Source of the DNA: Chrysopilus asiliformis
Lineage: Eukaryota; Arthropoda; Insecta; Diptera; Rhagionidae
Assembly: GCA_964034945.1 (NCBI GenBank)
Contig: OZ035961.1
Span: 74,836,188-74,900,187, forward strand
Length of the DNA: 64,000 nt
Reading direction: 5' to 3'
The translations under genes and the position numbers were made by a program. This document shows, piece by piece, positions 40,701 through 49,666 of the stretch. A model generated the notes under the pieces. That model saw only the letters and a list, made by a program, of their open reading frames with translations. It was not told where the DNA came from and made no database searches. Every line of letters starts with the position of its first letter. The stretch's first letter is position 1.

Positions 40701-42862
40701 TTTTGAGTAAATTGAGTTTAAAGTTTGAATCATTATAACTTCACAGATTTTGCTGATTATAAATCTGCTCTTTGAGCAATCATAAAAAGTTATTTACAAT
40801 TCAGATTCTTATATTTTCATATAACTAAAATGAAACGACGGTTAATTTTTTGTTACAGAATTTTTTGGTGGACCCGTGTTTATAATTCGACGGCCAGACG
40901 TGTACTAATTATTGGACGCTAAATAAAGCCATTTTTCTTGAATTTTGTATGGAAATTTGTCGGATGTAACATTTTAGAGCTACATACATTTATTTCCCCA
41001 ATCTTGTGATACGATAAAACGATGGCTCTGTATCTCGGAAACTATTTGAGATATTCAAAAGCGGATTGCACCAAATGAAAGAGCAGCCTTGAAAATCTTA
41101 GGAACAAGTTCTAACCCAAAACCCCAAAAATCCTACATACACTTAAATTTTCAGTCGATATGTTGTCTCTTCTAATTCGGATTCCACATACAAAACTGAA
41201 ATGTGGTAGTAGCGAGCAGGCTGCACTATCAAATTAACAATGGGATAGAAAGAGTAAGAAGACGTGTACGTATAGTCGCAGAATTTAAGTAAATAGCTGA
41301 AAATTTCCACGAAACCCTATCTTAATTCAGTAATTTCGGAAGTATTTCTGGAAGTACTTCTCTGTTTGAGGGTAGTATCCGAAGACCCATATTCAATAAT
41401 CCTATGGTAAAACAAAAATTCACAATTTCGATTAGTGGTTTGGACTATTTTCGATATCATCTTTCTGCTAATTTTAAGAAAAAGTTTGTGATGCAATTTA
41501 TAAAAAAAAATTTTTTTTTTCAAATTTAGTTTTTTTACTCTAAAAAAAAAGTTTTTTTACTCTATAAGAGAATCATCTAACAAATCGTCAGACACAAAAA
41601 TGAATTACACCAGTGTTTGGTATGACAAAAGATTTTATTTCTGCATGTCCTTCCGTCGGTCCGTTCGTCCGCGAACACAATAACGTCCGAAAGGATTGCG
41701 CTAGAGAATTGAAATTCCGTATAATTCCATTTCTCGTAAATAGGAAGGCTAACTTCAAAATAAAACCCCTCACCCTTCCACCCTGCCCCATACAACCGAA
41801 ACATTTTTTTGCAATTTTGACGAAAACGGTTTGTCAAGATTATGTGAGTTAATAATCGCCTAGAGATTGGAAGAAGGGTTTTATTAAAAATTAATTTTTC
41901 CCCATACATTTGACATAACCGTTCCATACATCAAAATCCAATCGGACCATTCCTTCGATTTGAGAACGGATTGAGATATTACCGCAATTTTTTCCATTAT
42001 ACTTGTATACTGGGGTCGGATAAGCATGGAGGGAGGGAATTAAATCTAAGGGTGGTTATAAACTCATCATGCTATATGCTTTTGGAATCTGTCTTCCAGA
42101 TCTTTCATTACGCTACCAAGTGCTTTCCGACGTTCCAATAAAAAAAAGTGATATATAGAGAATACCTCCCCCCGTCCCAATTATACACAGTATGTTGCGT
42201 CATTGGGGTTAAACTGAACTAAAGCCAATTTGTGAATACCTTTAACCGTGAAATTGAGCAAGTTGTAAGTTTTTAGGTCTGGTTCATTCCACGTCTCAAA
42301 TCTCCACTGGAGCAATTTGTCAACTCCAAATCTTTCTGAAAAATATTGTCTTTATTATACATTGTTTAGCTAAGTGAATTGTCTACTCACTTAAATATCT
42401 AGCTGATATCTGAAACACCAAATCCTCCCATAAGAACTCTGCTGCACTAGAATTTTTACTAAAGATGCCGCCAGGATTTCCCATGAATTCGAAGTCAATG
42501 CTCAAGTTGGCTTCATTTATCCATTCCAAAAAGGTATCCAATTTCGTGAAATCGTAAAGAGGAATTCCATGTTCTTGAAACTCCACAAATTCTATCAAGT
42601 CGAGTAGCCAGTGTATTCTCACGTTGTGAAGAGCCCCGTTAGGCAGAGCGCCAATTAATTCTAAATTCATTCGTACCTCGTCCGAAAGCAAAAAGTTGGA
42701 AATCGATGAGGGAATCCTTGTTTCGCCCATCGGACAGAACCCGGTATTTGTCCAAAATTTGTAAAAGCGGCGGAATTCATCATAATTCTTTGTTAAATTT
42801 ATTAAAACGTGTGACCGAATTCGGCACAGAAACAAAAGGCTAAAAACCGGTACAAATCTCAT
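34793..42862 (-). CDS. Idua: Alpha-L-iduronidase (lysosomal, GH39)
   Basis: Five exons on the complement: 42862-42391, 42335-42240, 36202-35905, 35852-34933, 34881-34793, all with GT/AG ends; they sum to 1875 bp, an intact 624-residue frame (human protein 653). The enzyme removes terminal iduronate from dermatan and heparan sulphate in lysosomes. MRFVPVFSLLFLCRI is a signal peptide. Match to the family: FWTNTGFCP, HWLLDL, FETWNEPD (acid/base Glu about 175), LTFHRKG, NEADPVSGWS (nucleophile Glu about 290), SHDNAFLSYHP, TRPPHFQFIQKPV, and the C-terminal fibronectin-like part with CYKSYEVWF and YYKVRAFDIFGRYGEFS. Intron 2 is 6.0 kb and full of transposons; introns 1, 3 and 4 are about 50 bp. Start is the only ATG ahead of the signal peptide. 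The coding sequence looks functional. Confidence 0.96.
36351..36410. repeat. 15-bp tandem repeat, four copies
   Basis: Four units of GACAATATTCGTTCC (the last with one change), in iduronidase intron 2, about 150 bp from the exon 3 acceptor. Confidence 0.95.
36777..37471. mobile_element. 695-bp TA-flanked MITE
   Basis: Ends GAGTAAGTTCGGGTATTG and GAATAAGTTCGGGTATTG (complement), flanked by TATA. Internal inverted copies of GCGGGTAATGTGG and GTACCACAATACC occur several times. A TA target suggests a Tc1/mariner relative. Non-coding, in iduronidase intron 2. Confidence 0.85.
37554..38295 (-). mobile_element. Tc1/mariner-type element with internal deletion
   Basis: Terminal inverted repeats are identical for at least 25 bp (CCGTATGCGTCATAAAAATC) and flanked by TA (37552-37553, 38296-38297). 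The complement strand encodes the two ends of a transposase. The element is 742 bp against an expected 1.3 kb. Confidence 0.93.
37680..38142 (-). pseudogene. Tc1/mariner transposase, middle deleted
   Basis: N-terminal part (38142-37891): MGEARKVKIMKLVHARKSN and the helix-turn-helix ISNELNVTLSTVYAV, then RPQSGSGRP, a GRPR-like linker. C-terminal part (about 37885-37680): NPLDFLIWAYVQAKTG up to GGGHFE and stop, the last catalytic block. The central region with the first two catalytic aspartates is gone, so it is inactive. Confidence 0.85.
38581..38670. repeat. 46-bp direct repeat
   Basis: Two copies starting TTAAGTTTACACTA, with CAATAAACTTGAC in each, next to the Ty3/gypsy remnant. Confidence 0.75.
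38790..39742 (+). pseudogene. Ty3/gypsy-type integrase remnant
   Basis: Shows the zinc-binding H-H-C-C region (GHFALEKTLERIRSRYWF, then CLNCLHYK) and the integrase core (HVDHLGPF, then ITDAGTAF and VERYN). The frame is broken near 39250 (frameshift), at 39477 (stop) and around 39490. No long terminal repeats or protease/reverse transcriptase parts are visible, so this is a decayed fragment of an LTR retrotransposon in iduronidase intron 2. Assignment to Ty3/gypsy rather than BEL is by general integrase similarity. Confidence 0.78.
39845..40325. repeat. 163-bp tandem repeat, about 2.7 copies
   Basis: Period 163 bp, as seen from TAAAGTGATTTCGAAAC at 39988 and 40151. Each copy contains ACCGATTGGCCTGAAATTT and a G-rich GGTGGGGGGAGTAAG. 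The second and third copies are more alike than the first. Located in iduronidase intron 2. Confidence 0.88.
40362..40652. mobile_element. 291-bp piggyBac-type MITE
   Basis: TTAA on both sides (40358-40361, 40653-40656), ends CCCGTTCGGTAC and CCCATTCGGTAT (complement). Includes a long A run at 40447-40475. Non-coding, in iduronidase intron 2. Confidence 0.82.
40653..42239. other. Rest of iduronidase intron 2
   Basis: AT-rich. At about 41580-42000 lies a diverged relative of repeat family B (ATGAATTACACCAGTG, TGCATGTCCTTCCGTC, ending near CCGTTCCATACATCAAAATC). Nothing coding is recognised. Confidence 0.55.
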
Positions 42863-42926
42863 GCCGGCTCAATATACTGAACAGTGTCATATAAAAGTAA
42901 CCAACAGCTGTGTCTTAACTATAGAG

Positions 42927-44134
42927 CAGTGATGCTATGTACCTTTAGTGACATTCCCCTTTCCAAATGACGAAATTCCCCTTTTTTCCCTTTTTCAATG
43001 ACAAAATTCCCCTCATTTTTCCCCTATAAAAACAACGAATTTTAAATAAAGAATTCATTTATTAAAACCAAAAATTATTGTCATGTGGACTCATGTTAAA
43101 GTCTTTTAAGAGAAAAAAGCACAAATTAGGAAATAATTTTATATTTTGTAAAGCTTTAACAAAATACTCGTTAATTGTATTCCCGATAACAACGTCACGG
43201 GTATCCAACCAAACGTCAAATAAGATATGAAAAGACGCGGGGATTCACAATTGGATAATAATCAAAGCAAGTCACAAATGTATAAATTAAGGTAGTTTCT
43301 TTGCTTTTGAGCTTAAAATGATCCTGTCCTCCTTAAATTCGGTAAAAATTATTTCCATATTTAGAATTAAAAAAATATAAAAATATCAAAAAATGGAAAA
43401 AACGAAATCAAGTCGCGACCGGAACTCGATTTTTGTACTCCGGGCACTTTGCCACTGGTCCATGCATTCTTCTTGTGAATATTAGTCGAAATTAGTACGT
43501 TAAGCCAAATTTTAAAGATGACCAAGAAAGTACCGATTTAATTGATTTTTACATAATTTAAACAAAGCACTTCTGCTGATTTGCAATTTAAAATATTTCT
43601 ATTGAAAATATATTTAAGAAATCCGAAAAACGAACAAAAAATATGTGTCAATGAACTTTCATGGAAACTACTTTCTATCAAAGTCTTTTAAAGTAGTTTA
43701 AAGTAATTACTTTGAATAACATGAGAAATGGTACTTTTTAATGTGCTTTTTTCAAAGCGGTTAAAAAGTACACTGAAAAATCGGTTAAACGACCATTCCA
43801 AAGTCCTTTTAAAGTGCTTTCTTTTAAAAGATTTGTGTGTACTTTACAATTGCAATAAGATCATTACATATAAACTGACAAATGCATAAATAAGGGCATT
43901 TCCTTCACTCTTTACCTTTGCCTAAGCTTGGAATTGGATTGTAATTGTTTTTAATTATTTGTACTTCTACTTTTCCGTAATTTTTTAAAAGTATTTCGGA
44001 TTTAGTTGAAAGGCGAAGATTTTCCCCTCGTTGTAAATCGTTTCCCCTCGTTTTGAAGTGTTTTCCCCTTTTCCCCTATTAAAAATTTTTAATTCCCCGC
44101 AAAAAGGGGAATTCCCCTCGATATAGCATCACTG
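42927..44134 (-). mobile_element. Non-autonomous hAT-type element, copy 2
   Basis: 1208 bp, ends CAGTGATGCTAT and complement, flanked by the perfect 8-bp duplication CTATAGAG (42919-42926, 44135-44142). Inverted relative to the copy at 17472-18659, with which it aligns over its full length. It lies 64 bp upstream of the iduronidase start codon, so the gene's promoter is next to or within it. Confidence 0.93.
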
Positions 44135-44198
44135 CTATAGAGCCTGTAATAAGAGCGTCAAAAAATTTGTTGGTTTACTTTTTTTGGGCACTGTCATT

Positions 44199-44501
44199 GG
44201 CCGCGTTCTCACGTAGGTGAAATCAACCGAGTTACTCTGGGTGAAAAAACCTGGTTGCGTTCTCACGTAGCATTTTTCAACTTTTGCACTGCAGTATACA
44301 TGCTATGTCAATGTGTGCATGTAGCAAGAAAAATTTTGTGAACCCCCACCATTGAACTCTATGTGTGTATGTGTTTTGAACCAAGTTCACCCGGCCTAGC
44401 CAGCAGATGAATTCCCCGCATACACCCGATAGCGTCTGGCCAGTAAAATCGAGTGGAAACTTGGTGAAGTCAACCAGTTTCAATCTCGTCTGAACGCAGC
44501 C
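44199..44501. mobile_element. 303-bp MITE
   Basis: Imperfect ends GGCCGCGTTCTCACG and GGCTGCGTTCAGACG (complement), flanked by ATT (44196-44198, 44502-44504). The tip resembles the CCGCGTTCGTGG end of the Harbinger at 19289. A three-base duplication also fits that superfamily. Confidence 0.65.
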
Positions 44502-44675
44502 ATTTATTTCACTTTACCTTAAAAATGTTTGATAATGAAAAATTTTTATATAAAATTTCCGAATTACATTCGGAAAATTAAAATTCATAACAAAAACATT
44601 CATTTGATCAATTGACTGTTTATGGAATGAGTGAAAATGGTCGCATTTACGGCAAGCACCAAACCTGACCAATTA

Positions 44676-45042
44676 AGCTAGAACCTGAATCGTACGTCGA
44701 TGCGTCCGTCCGGTTGACAGTTCGATGCGGTGACAGTTGGGTACGGCAACGAATCTGGAGTTAATTCATTGTTTTGCACTTCTTCTATTAGTTTATCGTC
44801 GAAACAATTACTTTCAATTTGTTCCATACTTAAATTGCTTAAATCCTAAACAAACTTTTTTGCGAAATGACATTTCCGTGCGTTGCCGCATGTAAAAGTA
44901 GAAAGTCGACCTACTCTTTGCGGTTGCCGCATCGGAAAACGCATTATTATGGGAGTACTCATAGCAGCCCGGTGATTCTACTCGAACTGTCAACCGGACG
45001 CACGCATGACGGACGCATCGACGTACGATACAGGTTCTAGCT
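44676..45042. mobile_element. 367-bp Harbinger-type MITE
   Basis: Long inverted ends AGCTAGAACCTGAATCG and AGCTAGAACCTGTATCG (complement), continuing through ACGTCGATGCGTCCG. Flanked by TTA (44673-44675, 45043-45045). A short frame from 44867 (MTFPCVAACKSRKSTYSLRL) resembles the start of a THAP-type zinc finger. Confidence 0.85.
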
Positions 45043-45587
45043 TTAACTTCACGAAAAAAGCGCGATTTGGAAGCAATTTAACAAATAATCGATAATGAAA
45101 TAATTTTGCTGCCTATATTGCTCCCGGGCCAACGTTCAAGGTTTGAACCACATTCAAGTTGGTATTATTACTCATCGTGCTTCTCAGTTTTAATCAAAGC
45201 TTTTTTCGAGATTATCCAAATCATTAGATTTTAAGCGAAATAGAACTACTGCTTATAATCATAAATCTAATGGATATTCTTGAACTCGTTCAATGCTATT
45301 ACCATGTCTGGATTCACACCATAAGTTTTTTGATTCACGTCTCGGCCAAACGATGGCAAGAAGGGTGAGATGTAGGAAGGGCGAAAAGTTGGTCAGTCAC
45401 CAACTTTTGATTCACCAAAAGTTATTGCAAGTCCGTTTTCTCTATTCCCTTTTGCTCTCATTCGTATTCGCTCATGTTAATTTACGACAAAAACTTTCAT
45501 AAACGTCAAAAAGACGTACGTCAAAACATTCATCGTGTAAATAGCCGTGAATGATTCGTGGATGTTTAAAAGAGAATAGCCGTGATC

Positions 45588-46620
45588 GTGGCCATCGTAA
45601 GTACGGGCCGGAGGCATGATAAATGTCAAACGATGTGACGTCATCATTTACTACTTGGTAGTTTATCGTTGACAGCTGTGCCGGTTGAACGCGTGCGCTT
45701 TTTGCTTCGCCGAAATAGTAGCAAAAACGTTTAATTTCATTGTTTTTTCGATGAGTGTCTTTATTTTATAGACTTAGTTATGCGTGGATTGTGAATTACA
45801 TTGAATTTTCACCGAAAAAGTTGTGTTTTCAGTGAAACTATTTGTAACCTCAAAAGTGAACTGTGAGATGTGAAAATCTTTAAAAACAAATAAATAACAA
45901 AAAATTATAGAAAAATTCACAAATCAAGTGTATAAATTTAGTGCTACCTCTTTTCATTTATGTTTTCCACAATTTGGAATTACATTTCATGTTTGTTTTG
46001 TAGAAATGCCGCGAACTTGTGTCGCGAAATGTAGCTCTACGCACACAAAAAAAAACAATTTTCTTTTTCCAAATGTCAATAAAAGTGATAAGTGTGAATA
46101 AAAGTGATGTGAAACAGGTGCCAGATTAAAATGATGAATGTGATGACCGGGTTTTTAATCCAAGAATTCTAAGAAAATTCATACGGAATGGACTTCGTAT
46201 ATCATCGTAATTAACTAAATATTATATGTTAGAGCCAACTTTTCCTAATTTTTTATAGATTCTCCAAGCAATTTAAATATATAATGCAAGAAAAAAAATC
46301 CTTACATAAAAAAACATTGAAATTACTTAAATTTTCTTTTCGAGTTTCATTTTCGGCGGCTGAAAAGTGTTCGAGTAAATTTCCGAAAATGAATAATAAA
46401 TATTTGATCGAAATCTAGTTAGCTGATACCACTTCAAACATTTCCGTGCTTTTGACTTTCGATTCGAGTTCCCTGATAAGGCCCTGGAATATTTAATAAA
46501 CGTGACGAATCGAGTATTAACTGCTTTGCTATTGCATTTTTCCCATTTGATAAGTAGTTTCTATGTAGTATTCTGTGACGTCATTACTTTTGCCATCCGG
46601 CCCGTACTTACGATGGCCAC
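45588..46620 (+). mobile_element. P-superfamily-like element with a THAP fragment
   Basis: Terminal inverted repeats GTGGCCATCGTAAGTACG (continuing GGCCGG) at both ends, then a TGACGTCA palindrome in each subterminal region. Flanked by GCCGTGAT (45579-45586, 46621-46628), an 8-bp duplication with one extra C at the left. Eight-base duplications plus a THAP domain suggest the P superfamily. The transposase body is absent. Confidence 0.75.
46006..46101 (+). pseudogene. Truncated THAP zinc-finger fragment
   Basis: A 31-codon frame MPRTCVAKCSSTHTKK-NNFLFPN matches the first half of a THAP domain (CxxxC close to the start, then phenylalanine/proline-rich FLFP). The ATG follows a good 3' splice site (TTTGTTTTGTAG), so it was probably exon 2 of a transposase. 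It ends with TAA after KSDKCE. The downstream histidine/cysteine half is missing. Confidence 0.6.
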
Positions 46621-46659
46621 GCCGTGATTGATGAATCAAAAAACTTGTCGTGTGAATTG

Positions 46660-48363
46660 GGACCATCAATACCTTGAGGTCTATTTCTAGAGTGACTATT
46701 ATAATATTAGAGTGTGGCCATTGGAAAACAGTTGACGGTTCGAAAAGTTTCTTCCGATGGCTACACTCTAGTTTTTTATAGTCACTTACTCTAGTCATAG
46801 TCTCCTCCGGTGAATAAAAGAACGCAACCCTGGCAGAACCGATAGGACCTGGCAATGTCATTTTTTGACAAGTTACAACATTTTTTTCGGTATGAACTTC
46901 GATATTGGATTTTTGGTCAAATTTTCTATGATAAAAGTGTTTTTTAATAATGGAACTAGGTCGATATTTAGCTGAACTAAACTTGATTCTAATTACCTTA
47001 ATATTATGTGATATAAATTACTACTCACAGGTAGTTGGTAAGTAAATTTATCTCCATTGCAAAGGGGCTGTCAGTTTAGTAGATGTAAACAGGGTTTTTT
47101 TTTTGTTTATTGATAATAAATTCACATTTCGAAATAGGAAAAGAATTCTCTCGAAATTTATTCAAAGACTGATTTTAATCTCGCCTTATCACGAAATGTT
47201 GACTTCGAAGTTACGTCTTATCACCAAATGTTGCGAAGATGCACAAAAATGGTTTAAAAAAATAAGTGAAAGAAAGCTTTATCATATGACAAAAAGTGAA
47301 AACAATTGTAAATTTTTAATTGTATAGTTGAATCAATATCAGCTGATTTATGAAAATGTGCCAATCTAATAGAAACTGCCTACTTGGGTATCTCATATCC
47401 CGGGTTTTTTTTTCAAATCCTAGTCCCCGGGAAATCCCAAGATTTAAAAATCCCAAGATTAGCAAACACAGCATAGCAGCGGCAGTAAAAATTTTGATCT
47501 TTAAAAAAATAATTGAACATAGTTTAACATAACAAAATACCCTAAACAATGCTTTAATGTAGGCCGGATCTTATAACACAGTTTCTGTTCGGATGTCACC
47601 ACAAACTATCGAGTATCATCGATTGCAAATTTGTTATCATGGCAGCAAGCCGATTTTCTAATTTGTACCCCCATAACCAAAATCCAAAACGTATCCACGT
47701 CAAAACTAGTATTTGGACCCATCTTCGTCCGACTAAAAGTTTAAATACGGCAAAATCTAGGAAAACCAAATTCAGTTGGGTATAAATTAGATAGCCTAGA
47801 GGAGCAGTCCTTGTATTTTTTTTTTGGGGAAAATGGTTTATCAAAATTGAAAAATAAGGAAAACAAAGTCTGGTATGTAAAATATTAATAAAATACTGGA
47901 CAAAAACTACTGCTATGAAATTCTAAAAAAAAAAACATTTCCGTCGCAAAAAATTAAAAAAGATCTTACATTAAATGTTCGATAAAAAAAATTGAAATTA
48001 AGAAAAAAGCTGTTTACATCTTACACTTCATTCGGCGAATTTTATTCTTGGACACTAAATTCACGATTCACATCCATTTACATTACGATACAATTTTTTT
48101 TTCCAGAAAGACTCAGAAATCGGAATTTGCCATACAAAATTGTCAAAATAAATTTAAATTTTGATAACTTTTCTAAGTAAATTTATTCTGCGATAGATGA
48201 AGAAAATTCGCGGAATTAATTCAGAATAAAATTCGCGGAGAAATTCAAGAAAAAATCGCAGGTGTAAGCGTGGCCTTAGCGCCCTATCTACTGATGAAAA
48301 TCGAATGAAAACCCCATTTTATTGGTCAAAAAACATTTATATTAGATCTTATTTTGCTTTCAG
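46660..48363. other. Upstream region of the PA-domain gene
   Basis: No recognisable coding sequence. The first exon of the PRADC1 orthologue (signal peptide) should lie upstream of 48364, but no convincing candidate with the right splice phase was found. A short inverted repeat pair around 46690-46800 (ACTCTAG and relatives) may be another MITE. Confidence 0.45.
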
Positions 48364-48974
48364 CCAACAGTTTACACATTTTCGAACCAGTTTCAACGCA
48401 AGAATTCATCGCTGGCGACATTTTTTTCGAAATTATCGATCCGGAAGACCTTGAGTACACCTACAGATTGCGACCCGCTAGAAATTTCGGAGCACCATTC
48501 AACTCTAGTTTTAAGTTAACAAATGCAGCTCTAGTCTTAACAGAACCACTTGATGGTTGTTCCGAAATCCGCAATGTTCGTGACATGATCGGAAGTGTCG
48601 CTCTATTGGAAAGAGGGTAGGCTTTACATTCAAAATTAACAATTTTTCAATAAGTGATAATAATCAAACACTTTTTATATAGGGAATGCTCATTTTTAAC
48701 CAAAACTATAAATGCAGAGCGTGCAGGAGCCAGAGCTGCTATTATTACGGAAATAGATTCATCGGCGGACTTTGAATATTATATAGAAATGGTACATGAT
48801 AATTCTGAACGCGAAACCAATATTCCAGCTGGATTTTTGTTGGGAAAGAATGGGAAAATGATCCAGCAGATACTGAAAAAGCATCGCCGTAACTTTGCAT
48901 TAATTAATTTTCCAGTGAATTTAACATTTACACCAGCTCATTTAATAAATCATCCACCGTGGCAAGGATTTTGA
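48364..48974 (+). CDS. Pradc1: PRADC1 orthologue, last two exons
   Basis: Exons 48364-48616 and 48683-48974, joined through GT/AG (intron 66 bp) in frame: LLERG|ECSFLTKT. The upstream acceptor TTTGCTTTCAG at 48363 shows that at least one 5' exon (signal peptide) is missing from this model. The product is a protease-associated (PA) domain protein: IFFEIIDPEDLEYTYRLRPA, then ALLERGECSFLTKTINAERAG, RETNIPAGFLLGKNGKMI and the C-terminal HPPWQGF, matching the short secreted PRADC1 family (Drosophila CG9849-like). Its role is poorly known. PA domains bind other proteins without catalysis. Frames are intact. Confidence 0.88.
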
Positions 48975-49666
48975 TATTTGATTAGGCTACTTTATGAATT
49001 CTCTCCGATTTGTGGCTTCAGAAATTTAACTAAAAGCAATAACTGTATTAATCATCAACGAAATCTTACAAGGGTGATACAGACCTCATTTTGTCATAAT
49101 AGTATGAACAAAAATGTTTTTTTTGACCAGCATAAATTTTTTTTGTGAAGAATTAAAAACAACTACATCAATGTTCAATCTATGACTAGTCATTATTTTC
49201 ATTCTTCTTCGATCAAATACTAGTTTCGCTTTTAAATATTTACGAAAAAATTTTTTTTTTTATTTTCCTAGGTTAAAAAGAATTTTTCATTTAAATATTG
49301 TGATAGAACTGTTAAAACATTTACTATAGAAAATTTTTTTTCAATAAACTCAAAAACAAAGTTACCGCTTTTTTCCTTTGGATGTGTGAATTTACGATTG
49401 AATGTATTTATATGACATGATTCCCTATCATTTTTGATAGCCACACGCACACCACAGCCAAAGTCGTATTCAGCGAGCCCATATTACCCAGAATAGACTT
49501 ATATCGCGTACACAAAAAAAAATCTGCTCACGTCGACCCGGAATCGTTAATTGATACTGCTACCCAGAATTTTCATTAAAAAGACACTGAATACAGACTT
49601 AAAATACAATTTATTTTATTAAATATCACAAATTGAAAACAAAATATTTACAATAACCGTGATGTA
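48975..49666. other. Intergenic, between PRADC1 and the chemoreceptor
   Basis: Convergent 3' ends. At 49460-49500 there is a diverged trace of the satellite motif (ATTCAGCGAGCCC, ACCCAGAATAGA) found at 33360. Nothing else is recognised. Confidence 0.5.

Larger units (their letters stand above)
45311..46659. mobile_element. Outer MITE-like element split by a P-like element
   Basis: The outer arms ATTCACACCATAAGTTTTT (left) and TGAATCAAAAAACTTG with GTGTGAAT (right) are inverted versions of each other. The P-like element (45588-46620) sits between them. The target duplication of the outer unit is not clear. Confidence 0.45.

Noticed and set aside
47103..47327. Basic short frame upstream of the PA-domain gene as its first exon
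   Set aside because: No signal peptide and no donor with the required phase.
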